This document shows positions 17,909-32,713 of a stretch of 64,000 nt of DNA, piece after piece; position 1 is the first letter of the stretch; every line of letters begins with the position of its first letter. The stretch is taken from positions 124,001 to 188,000 of the forward strand of contig NZ_JAKNTW010000020.1 of the NCBI RefSeq assembly GCF_022213955.1. The letters are read 5' to 3'. The notes beneath the pieces are model-generated. The model searched no databases. It saw only the letters and a list, made by a program, of their open reading frames with translations, and was not told the origin of the DNA. The translations under genes were made by a program, and so were the position numbers. The DNA is from Dolomitihabitans soli (lineage in GTDB: Bacteria > Actinomycetota > Actinomycetes > Streptosporangiales > Streptosporangiaceae).

Positions 17909-17918
17909 TGGCATACCA
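17909..17918. promoter_or_regulatory. Operator-like palindrome TGGCATACCA upstream of GH78
   Basis: TGGCATACCA ends 14 bp before the GTG start of the rhamnosidase gene, downstream of the likely transcription start. It is the same sequence found upstream of the GH28 and binding-protein genes, tying the three units into one probable regulon. Confidence 0.65.
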
Positions 17919-17928
17919 GTGAGGGTGA

Positions 17929-23463
<5,535 letters not shown>

Positions 23464-23474
23464 CCCTTCGGGGA

Positions 23475-25571
23475 TCACCCGCCGGCGGCGAGCACCCGCA
23501 CGTCCCAGCCGTCCAGCCGCAGTTCCTCCCCCGCCGCCAGTCTGCCGCCGCCGAGCAGGTCCGAGACGGGCTCGGGCGTCGTCAGGCGCACCTGGTCCCA
23601 GCTCCAGTTGTGCGCGAACCAGATCCGCCCGCCGCCGGCGTCACGGGCCGACGTCACCGTCACGGACGGCGGGAGCCCGGCCCAGCGGGGGCGGGCGGAC
23701 GGGCGCGCGACGTGCCGGGCGAGGGCGGTGGCGAACCGCGAGCAGGGCAGCGTGCCGACGTAGGTGACCCGCCCGCGCCCGTACTCCTTCTCCGCCGCGG
23801 CCGGCCACTGCCCGAAGTGCGGGTGGACATAGTGGGCGAGCGGCCGGGCGTCGTCCAGGGTGAGGCCGTCCGCCCACTCCGTCGCGTGCGCGCCCGCGCC
23901 GAGCTCCAGGCCGGACCCGTCGGCGGCTCGCACCTCGACCGGCCGGGAGAGGTTCGCGTACTCCAGGTAGTGCAGGCCGGCCGCGTCGCGCAGCGCACCG
24001 GGCGCCACCTCGGCCCTGGCGCGGGCCTCCTCGTCCGCGTAGCCGGTGCGGAAGGTCAGCACCAGGTGGCCGCCGGCCCGGGCGTAGCCGTCCAGCAGGG
24101 CGAGTACGGCGTCGCCGGCCGCGTACAGCGCGGGGACGACCAGGACGGGATGGGCGGCGGCCAGCTCCTCCGGCGACCCGGTGAGCTGCTCGGGGGAGAC
24201 GACGCGCAGTTGCGCCCCCGCGTCGAAGAAGCCCTTGTAGAAGGCGCCGAAGATCCGGTCGTACGCGCGCGGGTCGGGGGCGAGGGAGCCGGGGCGGGCG
24301 AGCGGCGGCTGGCACTGCAGCGCCCAGTCGCTCTCCACCGACCGGACGAACGTGACGTCGGCGTCGGGCACCAGGCCCCGCAGCGCCGTACCCGCGACGT
24401 CGAACTCCCCGGCGATCCGCCGTGCCTCGCGCAGGAAGCGGCCCGGCTGGAGGGAGTGGCCGAGGAGCCCGCCCCAGTGGGTTTCGGCGCCGTAGTGGAG
24501 CGTGTGCCAGTGCCAGTACTGGACCAGGCGCGCCCCGCGGGCCACCAGCGCCCACGCGACCTGCCGCAACTGGCCCTCGTAGCCGGGGTGGTTGGTGTGC
24601 GAGCCGCCGATGGACGCCGCGTTCGTCTCGGTGACCATGAACGGCGCCTGCCCGGCGCCCCACAGCCGGTCCGCGGACTGGTACAGCTGCCAGACGCCCT
24701 GCCCGAACCAGCCGCCCTCGTGCCGCCGTTCCTCGTCGGGCAGCGCCAGCTCGTCCTGCGCGAGGTAGTAGACGTTGCCGGCCGTCACGTCCAGCGCGCG
24801 GGTCACCGCCACCTCGTCGACGGCGGGCCGGGTCACGGCCAGGCAGGTGGTCACGTACTGGCCGGGGCGGGCCAGTTCCCGCACGATGCCCGCCTGCCAG
24901 GCGATGAACCCGGCCGTGAGATCGGCCTGGTAGCGACGCCAGGCCAGGTCGTACGACGGGGTGGTGTCGCCCGGCGGCCGCCACAGCTCGTCCCACGAGG
25001 AGAGCCGGTGCGACCAGTAGGTGAGCCCCCACGCCTCGTTGAGCGCCTCGACCCGCCCGTACCGCTCCTTGAGCCGGGCCACGAAGCCGGCGAACACCTG
25101 GGGATTGTGCAGGAGGTGCAGCCCCGGCTCGTTGTCGACCTGATAGCCGGCCACCGCCGGGTGCGCGGCGTGGCGGGACACGATGCGACGCACCAGCCGC
25201 TCGGCATACCGACGGAATACCGGATTGGTGAAATCCACCTCCTGGCGGCCTCCCCAGGGCACCGGGCGACCGTCCGCCAGCACCGCCGCGATCTCCGGGT
25301 GCGCCCGCTGCAACCACGGCGGGACCGCGTAGGTGGGGGTGCCGAGCAGCACCTGGACGCCCCGCTCGCGGGCCCCGTCCAGCACCGGCAGGATCCAGTC
25401 CAGATCGAAGACTCCATCCTCAGGTTCCCAGGTGGACCACACCGACTCCCCGACCCGGATCAGCTTCAGACCCGACTCGGCCAGCAGGTCGAGATCCGTC
25501 TCCAGCCGATCATGGGGCTGGTACTCGTGGTAGTAGGCGGTCCCTGTGGAAACTCTGTCCAGATGCGGCAT
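23475..25571 (-). CDS. GH42 beta-galactosidase
   Basis: This 698-residue enzyme belongs to glycoside hydrolase family 42. It begins RVSTGTAYYHEYQPHDRLETD and carries the acid/base in QVDNEPG (Glu148) and the nucleophile in VTETNAAS (Glu315). A trimerisation-type Rossmann domain (residues about 390-600) and a small C-terminal domain follow. The ATG at 25571 sits seven bases after GAGG; an ATG six bases earlier is too close to it, and the longer frame crosses the promoter. The family often acts on galacto-oligosaccharides from pectic galactan. It is divergent from the GH29 gene with only 55 bp between starts, and its 3' end converges on the GH2 gene with 11 bp between. Confidence 0.92.
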   Translation of the reverse strand: MPHLDRVSTGTAYYHEYQPHDRLETDLDLLAESGLKLIRVGESVWSTWEPEDGVFDLDWILPVLDGARERGVQVLLGTPTYAVPPWLQRAHPEIAAVLADGRPVPWGGRQEVDFTNPVFRRYAERLVRRIVSRHAAHPAVAGYQVDNEPGLHLLHNPQVFAGFVARLKERYGRVEALNEAWGLTYWSHRLSSWDELWRPPGDTTPSYDLAWRRYQADLTAGFIAWQAGIVRELARPGQYVTTCLAVTRPAVDEVAVTRALDVTAGNVYYLAQDELALPDEERRHEGGWFGQGVWQLYQSADRLWGAGQAPFMVTETNAASIGGSHTNHPGYEGQLRQVAWALVARGARLVQYWHWHTLHYGAETHWGGLLGHSLQPGRFLREARRIAGEFDVAGTALRGLVPDADVTFVRSVESDWALQCQPPLARPGSLAPDPRAYDRIFGAFYKGFFDAGAQLRVVSPEQLTGSPEELAAAHPVLVVPALYAAGDAVLALLDGYARAGGHLVLTFRTGYADEEARARAEVAPGALRDAAGLHYLEYANLSRPVEVRAADGSGLELGAGAHATEWADGLTLDDARPLAHYVHPHFGQWPAAAEKEYGRGRVTYVGTLPCSRFATALARHVARPSARPRWAGLPPSVTVTSARDAGGGRIWFAHNWSWDQVRLTTPEPVSDLLGGGRLAAGEELRLDGWDVRVLAAGG

Positions 25572-25585
25572 CGACATGCCTCGAA

Positions 25586-25599
25586 GGTGGCATGCCACC
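25586..25599. promoter_or_regulatory. Operator-like 14-bp perfect palindrome between GH42 and GH29
   Basis: GGTGGCATGCCACC is a perfect palindrome whose core TGGCATGCCA (25588-25597) is the symmetric version of the sites at 11147, 17751 and 17909. It lies in the 55-bp gap between divergent GH42 and GH29 starts and could control both. Confidence 0.65.
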
Positions 25600-25626
25600 C
25601 ATGGAACGTCAATCGAGGAGAACTCC

Positions 25627-27135
25627 GTGAACAGCAGCGAAGCACCCGAGTACCGGCCCGACTGGGAGTCACTGCGCCGCCATCGGATCCCGGGCTGGTT
25701 CCAGGACGCGAAGCTCGGCATCTGGTCGCACTGGGGACCGCAGTCGGCGGCGCGCAGGGGCGACTGGTACGCCCGTCACCTGTACGGCCCCTATGACGGC
25801 ACCGAGGGCTTCGAGACCGAGCGCGTCGCCCGTCAGACCGCCTTCCACCGGGAGCGGTACGGCCATCCGTCCACGTTCGGCCACAAGGACCTGTGCGACC
25901 TGTGGCGGGCCGAGAGGTTCGACCCGGAGGACCTGATGGACCGCTTCCGGCGGGCCGGCGCCCGCTACTTCGTCTCCATGGCGGCGCACTGCGACAACTT
26001 CGACCTGTGGGACTCCGCCCACCAGCCCTGGAACGCCGTCAACGTCGGCCCGCGCAGCGACATCGTCGGCCGCTGGGCCGACGCCGCGCGCGCCGTGGGA
26101 CTGCGCTTCGGCGTGAGCATGCACGCCGGCTCCTGGACCTGGCGCTGGCTGGACGCCGCCTTCGCCGCCGACGAGTCGGGACCGCACGCGGGCGTGCCCT
26201 ACGACGGCCATCTCACCGCCGAGGACGGCCGGGGCACCTGGTGGGAGGGCCTCGACCCGCGCGCCCTGTACGGCCGGCCGCGCCGCCCCGGCGAGAAACC
26301 GGACGCCGAGTTCATCGACGACTTCTACGCCCGGCTCCGCGACGTCACCACCCGCCACCGGCCCGAACTGGTCTACCTCGACGACGCCCGGCTCCCCTTC
26401 GACGACGGCAGCGTGTGCACCGCGGCCCCGCCCAGCCCACGCGGCCTGGAGTTCCTCGCCGGCTACTACAACGACGTCCCCGACAGCGCCGTGAGCATCA
26501 AGACGATCCCCCGGGAGGATCGCGGGGCCGTGCTCCTCGACGTCGAACGCCACCAGCTCGGCGACCTCGACCCCGAGCCCTGGCAGTACGACACCAGCAT
26601 CGGCGACTGGTTCTACAACGACGGCGAGCGGTACAAGACGCCCGGCGAGATCGTGCACCTGCTCGTCGACACCGTCAGCAAGAACGGCTGCCTGCTGCTG
26701 AACGTCCCCCAGCTCCCCGACGGCACCCTGGACGACGCCACCGCCGCCGTCCTCGACTCCCTCGAAACCTGGACCGGGACCTGCGGCGAGGCCGTGTTCG
26801 GCACCCGCCCCTGGACGGTGTACGGCGAGGGCCCCACCAGGGTCACCGGCGACCGCGCCCGCGAGTCCGCCCTCGCCTACACCTCCCGCGACATCCGTTT
26901 CACCCAGTCGAACGGGGTCCTCTTCGCCTTCCTGATGGCCTGGCCCGAGGACGGGGTGGTCCGCATCCACTCCCTCGGCACCGCGAAGGGCCTGTTCGGC
27001 CGCGGCCCGAGCCAGGTCACCCTGCTCGGCTCGCCCGGCCCGACGCGGTGGACGGCCCTCGACGACGCGCTGGTGGTGACGCTCCCCGCCCACCCGCCGA
27101 CCCCGTACGTCCAGGTGCTGCGCATCAGCCCGTGA
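25627..27135 (+). CDS. GH29 alpha-L-fucosidase
   Basis: This 502-residue enzyme has the typical GH29 start (PGWFQDAKLGIWSHWGPQS, about residues 24-42). The central CDNFDLWDSAHQPWNAVNVGP corresponds in part to the family's substrate-pocket region, and Asp252 in VYLDDARLP is the expected nucleophile. The C-terminal part has NVPQLPDGTLDD, like the LLNIGPxxDG motif, and a beta-sandwich. The GTG start is supported by CGAGGAG six bases upstream; a longer ATG frame from 25546 would read across the operator. It would release alpha-L-fucose, a component of rhamnogalacturonan II and xyloglucan. There is no signal peptide. Confidence 0.9.
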   Translation: MNSSEAPEYRPDWESLRRHRIPGWFQDAKLGIWSHWGPQSAARRGDWYARHLYGPYDGTEGFETERVARQTAFHRERYGHPSTFGHKDLCDLWRAERFDPEDLMDRFRRAGARYFVSMAAHCDNFDLWDSAHQPWNAVNVGPRSDIVGRWADAARAVGLRFGVSMHAGSWTWRWLDAAFAADESGPHAGVPYDGHLTAEDGRGTWWEGLDPRALYGRPRRPGEKPDAEFIDDFYARLRDVTTRHRPELVYLDDARLPFDDGSVCTAAPPSPRGLEFLAGYYNDVPDSAVSIKTIPREDRGAVLLDVERHQLGDLDPEPWQYDTSIGDWFYNDGERYKTPGEIVHLLVDTVSKNGCLLLNVPQLPDGTLDDATAAVLDSLETWTGTCGEAVFGTRPWTVYGEGPTRVTGDRARESALAYTSRDIRFTQSNGVLFAFLMAWPEDGVVRIHSLGTAKGLFGRGPSQVTLLGSPGPTRWTALDDALVVTLPAHPPTPYVQVLRISP

Positions 27136-27263
27136 GCCGCCGCCCGGCTGCGGCCGTCTGGAGGGGCGGCGCGGAGCGGATAGCGTCATGCACGCGTCGC
27201 GCCGCCGTCTCCCGCGCTCGGCGATGCCCTGACCACCTGTTCCACGAGCCGTTGTGAGGATGG

Positions 27264-28619
27264 ATGCGCGCTGTACTCGCGGTCGCCGACGATCTCTCCG
27301 GTGCGGCCGAGGTCGCCTGCCATCTCATCGTGCGCGCCCTGCGCACGGAGATCGTGCTCGACGACGGCGTGGTCGTGCCGTCTGCGACCTGCGATCTCCC
27401 CGTCATCGACACCGACAGCCGGCAGCTGCCGCCCTCCGCCGCCGCCACCCGGGTCGGGTCGGCCCTCGGCCGCTTCGCCCGCGACTCGTCGATCATTCTG
27501 AAGAAGGTCGACTCCCTCCTGCGCGGCAACCTCGCCGCCGAACTCACCGCCGTCCTGCGCCGTCCCGCCGGGAACGGGCCGGGCGTGCGGGTGGCCGTCA
27601 TCGCGACGGCTCTGCCGGCCCTGGGCCGTACCGTCGTCGGCGGCGTCGCCCGGGTGGGCGGGGTGCCGCTGCGTGAGACGGCGGCGTGGCGCCTGGAGCG
27701 GGCGGCGGCACCGGAGAGCGTGGCCGGCGCGGTGCGCCCGCTGCCCACCCGCCTCATCGGCCTGGACGTCGTGCGTGCCGGCCAGGAGGAACTGGCACGG
27801 CGGCTGGCCCGCGCCGCGGCCGACGGGGTCTCCCCGATCTGCGACGCCGAGACCGACGACGACCTCGACCGCGTCGTCGCCGCCGCGATCGGCCTGCCCC
27901 GGCTCACCCTGGTCGGCTCCGGCGGCCTCGCCGCGGCCCTCGGCCGCCACCTCGCCCGCCCGCCCGCGGACGAACCGACCACAGGCGAACCGGACATGGA
28001 CGAACCAGACACCGGCGAACCGGGCGCGGACCAGGCGTCCCGTACGGCCCGCCGTACAGAACACGAGGGCGCGGTGGCTCCTCGCGGAGTTCGGAGGGGA
28101 GGCGCGGCCGGAGGGTTGCTGGTCGTGGTGGGGACGGCGGATCCGGGGGCGCGGGCGCAGGTCGGGCGGCTGGTCGCGATGGGGGTCACGCACCTGCCGC
28201 TGTCCCTCGGCGGGCCGGCGACCGACGCGGGGCTGCCGGGCCGGATCAGGGCCGCGCTCGACCGGGGCCCGGCGGTCCTGACCATCGACCCGGACGGCGG
28301 GCTCGTCCCGGAGCGGGCCCGCACCCTCGCGGGCGAGCTGGCCGACGTGGTCCGCGACATCCCGTCGATCTCCGCCTGCGATCTCGTGCTGACCGGCGGC
28401 GAGACGGCGCGGCGGGTGCTCCAGGCACTGGGCGTCAACTCGCTCAGGCCGGTGCGGGAGATCCACCCGGGCGCGGTCCACAGCGTCACCGGGGACGGCC
28501 GGTCGGTCGTCACCCGGCCGGGAAGCTTCGGCGGCCAGGACAGTCTCACCCGGATCATGCGGGCGCTACGGCCTCCGGGCCACGCCCGGACCATCACGAA
28601 CGAGAGGCGCATCCCTTGA
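27264..28619 (+). CDS. Four-carbon acid sugar kinase family protein (DUF1537)
   Basis: This 451-residue kinase belongs to the OtnK/DUF1537 family, whose characterised members phosphorylate threonate, erythronate and related acid sugars. It starts VLAVADDLSGAAEVA, the family's ADDxTGA-like motif, has KKVDSLLRGNL (about residue 80), and in the C-terminal domain LVLTGGETARRVLQALGV. A repetitive linker rich in GEP and DEP (about residues 233-265) separates the two domains and is unusual. The next gene overlaps its stop by 4 bp (TTGA). With the PdxA-like neighbour it forms the kinase-dehydrogenase pair known from tetronate catabolism. The true substrate could be another sugar acid. Confidence 0.9.
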   Translation: MRAVLAVADDLSGAAEVACHLIVRALRTEIVLDDGVVVPSATCDLPVIDTDSRQLPPSAAATRVGSALGRFARDSSIILKKVDSLLRGNLAAELTAVLRRPAGNGPGVRVAVIATALPALGRTVVGGVARVGGVPLRETAAWRLERAAAPESVAGAVRPLPTRLIGLDVVRAGQEELARRLARAAADGVSPICDAETDDDLDRVVAAAIGLPRLTLVGSGGLAAALGRHLARPPADEPTTGEPDMDEPDTGEPGADQASRTARRTEHEGAVAPRGVRRGGAAGGLLVVVGTADPGARAQVGRLVAMGVTHLPLSLGGPATDAGLPGRIRAALDRGPAVLTIDPDGGLVPERARTLAGELADVVRDIPSISACDLVLTGGETARRVLQALGVNSLRPVREIHPGAVHSVTGDGRSVVTRPGSFGGQDSLTRIMRALRPPGHARTITNERRIP

Positions 28620-29614
28620 ACACCCCTCTGATCGCCGTCACCATGGGCGACGGCGCCGGCATCGGCCCCGAGGTCATCGTCGCGGCGCTGCTCGACGAGC
28701 AGGTCACGGCCTGCTGCCGCCCGATCGTCATCGGGGACGCCGCCCGGCTGGAACAGGCCGCGGGGATCCTCGGGCTGCGGCCGGAGATCACGCCCGTCGC
28801 GACGGCCGGCGACGCGTCGTTCACGCCGGGCCGGATCAACGTGATCGACCTCGGGCTGCTCCCCCGCGACCTGCCCTGGGGGAAGGTGTCCGCAGTGGCC
28901 GGCGACGCCGCGTACCAGTACGTCGAGGCGGCGTGCGAGCTCGCCGTCGCGGGCGAGGTGCAGGCGATCTGCACCGCGCCGCTCAACAAGGAGGCGCTGC
29001 ACGCGGGCGGCCACGTCTACCCGGGCCACACCGAGTTGCTGGCCGAGCTGACCGGCACCGAGGAGGTCTCGATGCTGCTGGCCGCGCCCCGGCTCAAGGT
29101 CATCCACGTGACCACCCACCTCGGGCTGCTCGACGCGGTGGACCGGATCGACCCGCCGCTGGTGGAGCGGACGATCCGCAGGGGTCACGAGGCCATGGTC
29201 CGCTCGGGGGTGCCGAAGCCCCGGATCGGGGTGTGCGGGATCAATCCGCACGCCGGGGAGAACGGCCTGTTCGGCCGCGGCGAGGAGGCCACGAAGATCG
29301 CGCCGGGGATCGAGGCGGTCAGGGCCGACGGCATCGACGCCCGCGGCCCGCTCCCCGCCGACACGCTCTTCTTCCTCGCCGGCAGGAACGACTACGACCT
29401 GGTCGTGGCCATGTACCACGACCAGGGGCACGGCCCGGTGAAGGTGCTCGGCATCGAGGCCGGGGTGAACATCACCGTCGGCCTGCCCGTCATCCGCACC
29501 TCCGTCGACCACGGGACCGCCTTCGACATCGCGGGCAGCGGCAGGGCCGACGCCGCCAGCATGGTCCAGGCACTGCGGCAGGCCGCCGAGATGGCCCCCG
29601 TCCCCGCCTCATGA
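28616..29614 (+). CDS. PdxA family 4-phosphate dehydrogenase (PdxA2-like)
   Basis: This 332-residue NAD-dependent dehydrogenase resembles 4-hydroxythreonine-4-phosphate dehydrogenase. Landmarks are VTMGDGAGIGPEV at the N-terminus, TAPLNKEAL, PGHTELLAELTG, HVTTHLGL, NPHAGENGLFG, and MYHDQGHGPVK with the metal-ligand His residues. Paired with a DUF1537 kinase, such proteins act as tetronate-4-phosphate dehydrogenases giving dihydroxyacetone phosphate and CO2 rather than in vitamin B6 synthesis. The TTG start overlaps the kinase stop, and GAGAGG lies upstream. Confidence 0.92.
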   Translation: MNTPLIAVTMGDGAGIGPEVIVAALLDEQVTACCRPIVIGDAARLEQAAGILGLRPEITPVATAGDASFTPGRINVIDLGLLPRDLPWGKVSAVAGDAAYQYVEAACELAVAGEVQAICTAPLNKEALHAGGHVYPGHTELLAELTGTEEVSMLLAAPRLKVIHVTTHLGLLDAVDRIDPPLVERTIRRGHEAMVRSGVPKPRIGVCGINPHAGENGLFGRGEEATKIAPGIEAVRADGIDARGPLPADTLFFLAGRNDYDLVVAMYHDQGHGPVKVLGIEAGVNITVGLPVIRTSVDHGTAFDIAGSGRADAASMVQALRQAAEMAPVPAS

Positions 29615-29639
29615 CCCCGGCCCCCGCTGGGGAGTGCGA

Positions 29640-29859
29640 GCCGCGTGTCACGACCGGCGCGGACGGTTGATGGCGCGGGCCGCGTGTCACGGCCCGGCGC
29701 AGACGGTTGAGAGCGCGGGCCGCGTGTCACGACCGGCGCAAATGGTTGATGGCGCGGGCCGCCTGTCACGGCCCGGCGCAGATGATTGAGGACGCGCGCC
29801 CCGTGTCACGGCTGGCGCAGTTGGTTGGGGCGCGGGCCGCGTGTCACATCGGCCGCGCC
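29640..29859. repeat. Six imperfect tandem copies of a 38-40 bp unit
   Basis: Copies begin at about 29640, 29679, 29719, 29758, 29798 and 29836. Each has GCCGCGTGTCACG, then CCGGCGCAGA and GGTTGA-like blocks with a few changes. The array fills the gap between the convergent PdxA-like and cupin genes. There are no unique spacers, so it is not a CRISPR array. The internal GTGTCAC and CCGGCGC blocks could fold, but no single clean terminator hairpin dominates. Confidence 0.8.
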
Positions 29860-29869
29860 GCGACGCTCG

Positions 29870-30277
29870 TCAGGCCTGGCGCCACTCCGCGACGCCGCCG
29901 GCCGCGTGCAGGCGCAGGTCGGGTGCTCCCTCCAGCGCCTTCTCCGCGCCGCCGGGCGTGTAGGTGACGATCAGGCGCAGCGGACGCCAGGTCGCGTTGA
30001 ACGTCGAGTGGTAGGCGCCCGCCGGGATGTGCACGGTGTCGCCCTCCTTGATCGGAAACGGCTCGCCGTCGTCGACCATCTGCACGGCCTCGCCCGAGAT
30101 CACGTAGATGATCTCCTCGGCGTCCGGATGGTTGTGCCGGGCATGGCCCTGGCCGGGGTTGACGATGACCTCGCCCAGGGTGCAGCCCGCCCCCTCGACG
30201 GTGGACGGCGTGACGAACCACTTGATGGATCCCCAGTCGAAGGCCATCGTGGGCACGGTGTCGGGCGTGACATGCAC
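29870..30277 (-). CDS. Cupin domain protein
   Basis: This 135-residue single-domain cupin has the metal-binding motif HNHPDAEEIIYVISG and the second motif PAGAYHSTFN. It starts at ATG with GAGGAG nine bases upstream and lies 9 bp after the TIM-barrel gene, last in a five-gene minus-strand set. Small cupins in sugar-acid clusters are often isomerases or binding proteins; the function here is unknown. Confidence 0.85.
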   Translation of the reverse strand: MHVTPDTVPTMAFDWGSIKWFVTPSTVEGAGCTLGEVIVNPGQGHARHNHPDAEEIIYVISGEAVQMVDDGEPFPIKEGDTVHIPAGAYHSTFNATWRPLRLIVTYTPGGAEKALEGAPDLRLHAAGGVAEWRQA

Positions 30278-30286
30278 GGTGTCTCC

Positions 30287-31108
30287 TCAGTTCTGCATGG
30301 TTTTGAAGGCTCGGACCTGCTCGGTGATGGCGCGTTCGGTCGGCAGCCGCTCGACCGACGAGGCGCCGAAGAAGCCGGCGACGCCTTCGGTGTGCGACAG
30401 GATGTAGGCGGCGTCCTCGGGTTCGGCGATCGGCCCGCCGTGGCAGAGGACGAGGATGTCGGGCCGTACCGCCACCGCGGCGTCGCGCATCGCCTGCACC
30501 CGCTCCGCGGCGGCCGCCAGGGTCAGGGCGGTGCTCGCGCCGATGCTGCCCTTGGTGGTCAGCCCGACGTGCGGGACCAGGACGTCGGCGCCCGCCTCGG
30601 CCATGGCTCGCGCCTGGTCCTGGTCGAAGACGTAGGGGGCGGTCACCATGTCCCGTTCGTGCGCCAGCCGTACCATCAGCACCTCCAGGTCGTAGCCCAT
30701 GCCGGTCTCCTCCAGATGCTGCCGGAAGACCCCGTCGTACAGGCCAACGGTGGGGAAGTTCTGGACGCCGGCGAAGCCCATGGCGGCGAGCCGGTCGAGG
30801 AACTCGGGCATGAGCCGGAACGGGTCGGTGCCGCAGACCCCGGCGAGCACCGGGGTGTCCGCCACGACCGGCAGCACCTCGCCGGCCATCTCGACGACGA
30901 TCTGGTTGGCGTCGCCGTACGGCAGCAGCCCGGCCAGCGAGCCGCGACCGGCCATCCGGTAGCGGCCGGAGTTGTAGATGATGATCAAGTCGGCGCCGCC
31001 GGCCTCGGCGCACTTGGCGGACAGGCCGGTGCCCGCGCCAGCGCCGATGATCGGCCGCCCGCCCGCGACGGTACGGCGGAGCCCGGCGAGGATGTCCTGC
31101 CTGTTCAC
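30287..31108 (-). CDS. TIM-barrel protein, phosphoenolpyruvate hydrolase-like family
   Basis: This 273-residue protein has TIM-barrel motifs: [63 protein letters not shown] and [13 protein letters not shown]. It matches the family annotated as phosphoenolpyruvate hydrolase-like, often adjacent or fused to UPF0261 proteins. The start overlaps the UPF0261 stop by 4 bp. The substrate is unknown; an aldolase or carbon-carbon hydrolase step on a ketoacid is a reasonable inference. Confidence 0.85.
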   Translation of the reverse strand: MNRQDILAGLRRTVAGGRPIIGAGAGTGLSAKCAEAGGADLIIIYNSGRYRMAGRGSLAGLLPYGDANQIVVEMAGEVLPVVADTPVLAGVCGTDPFRLMPEFLDRLAAMGFAGVQNFPTVGLYDGVFRQHLEETGMGYDLEVLMVRLAHERDMVTAPYVFDQDQARAMAEAGADVLVPHVGLTTKGSIGASTALTLAAAAERVQAMRDAAVAVRPDILVLCHGGPIAEPEDAAYILSHTEGVAGFFGASSVERLPTERAITEQVRAFKTMQN

Positions 31109-32334
31109 GGGGCTCCTTCCGAGCCGGAGATCATTCGGTGCAGCCGATCCGCCATGGTGCGGCCGAAGCCGGGATCGTTGATGTGGAGGTCGAGTTCGTC
31201 GACCGTGACCCGGGAGTCGCGCACCCCGTCCGCCAGGGCCTCGAAGCAGGCGGCGTCGGCCTGCTGGTCGTAGAAGGCGGCGGTCGGGGCGTCGAGGGCG
31301 GAGACGCCGCGACGGGGGACGAACAACGCGGCCGGGCCGGTCGCGTCGCGGAGCCTGGCGGCCACCCGGCGGCCGAGTTCGCGCATCTCCTCGGCCGTGG
31401 TCCGCATCAGCGTCACCGTCGGGTTGTGCACGTACAGCAGGCGGCCCTCGAAACGCGGCGGCACCGTGTCGCGCGGGCCGAAGTTGACCATGTCCAGGGC
31501 GCCGGGGGCGACGACCTGCGGCACGCCGTTCGCGCCCGCCGCCGTGAGCCGCTCCGGGCCCGCCGACAGGACGCCGCCGACCAGGTCGTCGGCCAGTTCG
31601 GTGGTGGTGAGGTCGAGCACCCCCGCCAGCAGGCCGCTCGCCGCGAGCCCTTCCAGCGCCCGGCCGCCGGAGCCGGTGGCGTGGAAGACGAGCACCTCGT
31701 AGCCGAGCTCGTCGAGCCTCTCCCGCGCGGCGTCCACGGCGGGGGTGGTGACCCCGAACATCGACGCGGCCACCAGCGGGCGGTCGTCCCCCTCCCGGGT
31801 GGCGACCGGCCCGGCGGCGGCCATGCCGGCGACCGCCGCCGCCGCGTTCCCGAGGATCGCCCCGGACAGCCGGTTGACGCCCGCGATGTCCACGACGCTG
31901 TACATCAGCGTCACGTCCTTGACCCCGACGTAGGGGGACACGTCTCCGGACGCCATGGTCGACACGATGACCTTGGGCACGCCGATCGGCAGGTCGCGTA
32001 CGGCCCGCGCCGCGATCGAGGTGCCGCCGCTGCCGCCCACCGCGAGGACGCCGTCGAGGCGGCCCGCGTCGTGCAACCCGGCCAGCACCGTGGCCGCGCC
32101 CTCCCCCATCGCGGTCACCGCGGCGCCCCGGTCGCCCGCGGCGCGCAACGCGGCGAGGTCGGTCCCCGCCGCGCGGGCCACCCGCTCGTTGCCGATGTCG
32201 GCGTCCGCCCGAGGCTCGCCCACTCCGGCGTCGACCAGGACGACCTCGCAGCCGAGGTCGCGCAGCCGGTCGCGGAGCCAGCCGTACTCCTGGCCCTTGG
32301 TGTCGAGGGTCCCGATCAGGACGACGGACGGCAT
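31105..32334 (-). CDS. UPF0261 (Tm-1-like ATP-binding) family protein
   Basis: This 409-residue protein starts [21 protein letters not shown], the hallmark of the UPF0261/Tm-1 family, and has [35 protein letters not shown], here cited only as a recognisable region (about residues 88-120). The family pairs with the TIM-barrel protein next door, and both are of uncertain biochemical role. The ATG at 32334 is preferred; a GTG twelve bases upstream overlaps the preceding gene. Confidence 0.87.
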   Translation of the reverse strand: MPSVVLIGTLDTKGQEYGWLRDRLRDLGCEVVLVDAGVGEPRADADIGNERVARAAGTDLAALRAAGDRGAAVTAMGEGAATVLAGLHDAGRLDGVLAVGGSGGTSIAARAVRDLPIGVPKVIVSTMASGDVSPYVGVKDVTLMYSVVDIAGVNRLSGAILGNAAAAVAGMAAAGPVATREGDDRPLVAASMFGVTTPAVDAARERLDELGYEVLVFHATGSGGRALEGLAASGLLAGVLDLTTTELADDLVGGVLSAGPERLTAAGANGVPQVVAPGALDMVNFGPRDTVPPRFEGRLLYVHNPTVTLMRTTAEEMRELGRRVAARLRDATGPAALFVPRRGVSALDAPTAAFYDQQADAACFEALADGVRDSRVTVDELDLHINDPGFGRTMADRLHRMISGSEGAP

Positions 32335-32335
32335 C

Positions 32336-32713
32336 TCACGCCACACCTCTCTGCTCGAAGACCTTCTTCGCCACGTTGATCGCGTTGATGGTCCTGGGGA
32401 ACCCGGCGTACTGGACGCAGTGAATGATCACTTCGATGATCTCCGCGGCGGTGAGGCCCACGTTGAGCGCCGCGTTGACGTGGCCGGTCAGCTGTGGCTC
32501 GCAGCCGCCGATGTTGACCAGCGAGGCGATGGACGCGATCTGGCGTTGCCGGAGATCCAGCCCGGGGCGCGAGTAGATCTCCCCGAAGTTGAACTCCACG
32601 CCGTAGCGCCCGATGTCGGAGCCCGGCCCGGACAACGCGTCGAGCAGCCGGTCGGCCGCGCCCTCGCCGTACACCTCGTCGTACTTCGCTCTGCCCTTCG
32701 CCATGCCGTCCAT
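32336..32713 (-). CDS. Carboxymuconolactone decarboxylase family protein
   Basis: This 125-residue helical protein has LDLRQRQIASIASLVNIGG, GHVNAALNVGLTAAEIIEVIIHCVQYAGFP and NAINVAKKVF, the standard profile of the family. It lacks the CxxC pair of AhpD-type peroxidases, which argues against a peroxidase role. It overlaps the SDR stop by one base (TGATG), with an ATG three codons downstream as an alternative start. Confidence 0.9.
   Translation of the reverse strand: MDGMAKGRAKYDEVYGEGAADRLLDALSGPGSDIGRYGVEFNFGEIYSRPGLDLRQRQIASIASLVNIGGCEPQLTGHVNAALNVGLTAAEIIEVIIHCVQYAGFPRTINAINVAKKVFEQRGVA

Noticed and set aside
28616-29614. Vitamin B6 biosynthetic PdxA
   Set aside because: The DUF1537 kinase partner and catabolic setting favour a tetronate-phosphate dehydrogenase; no other B6 gene is present.
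29640-29859. CRISPR array
   Set aside because: Units follow one another directly with no unique spacers, and no cas gene is nearby.
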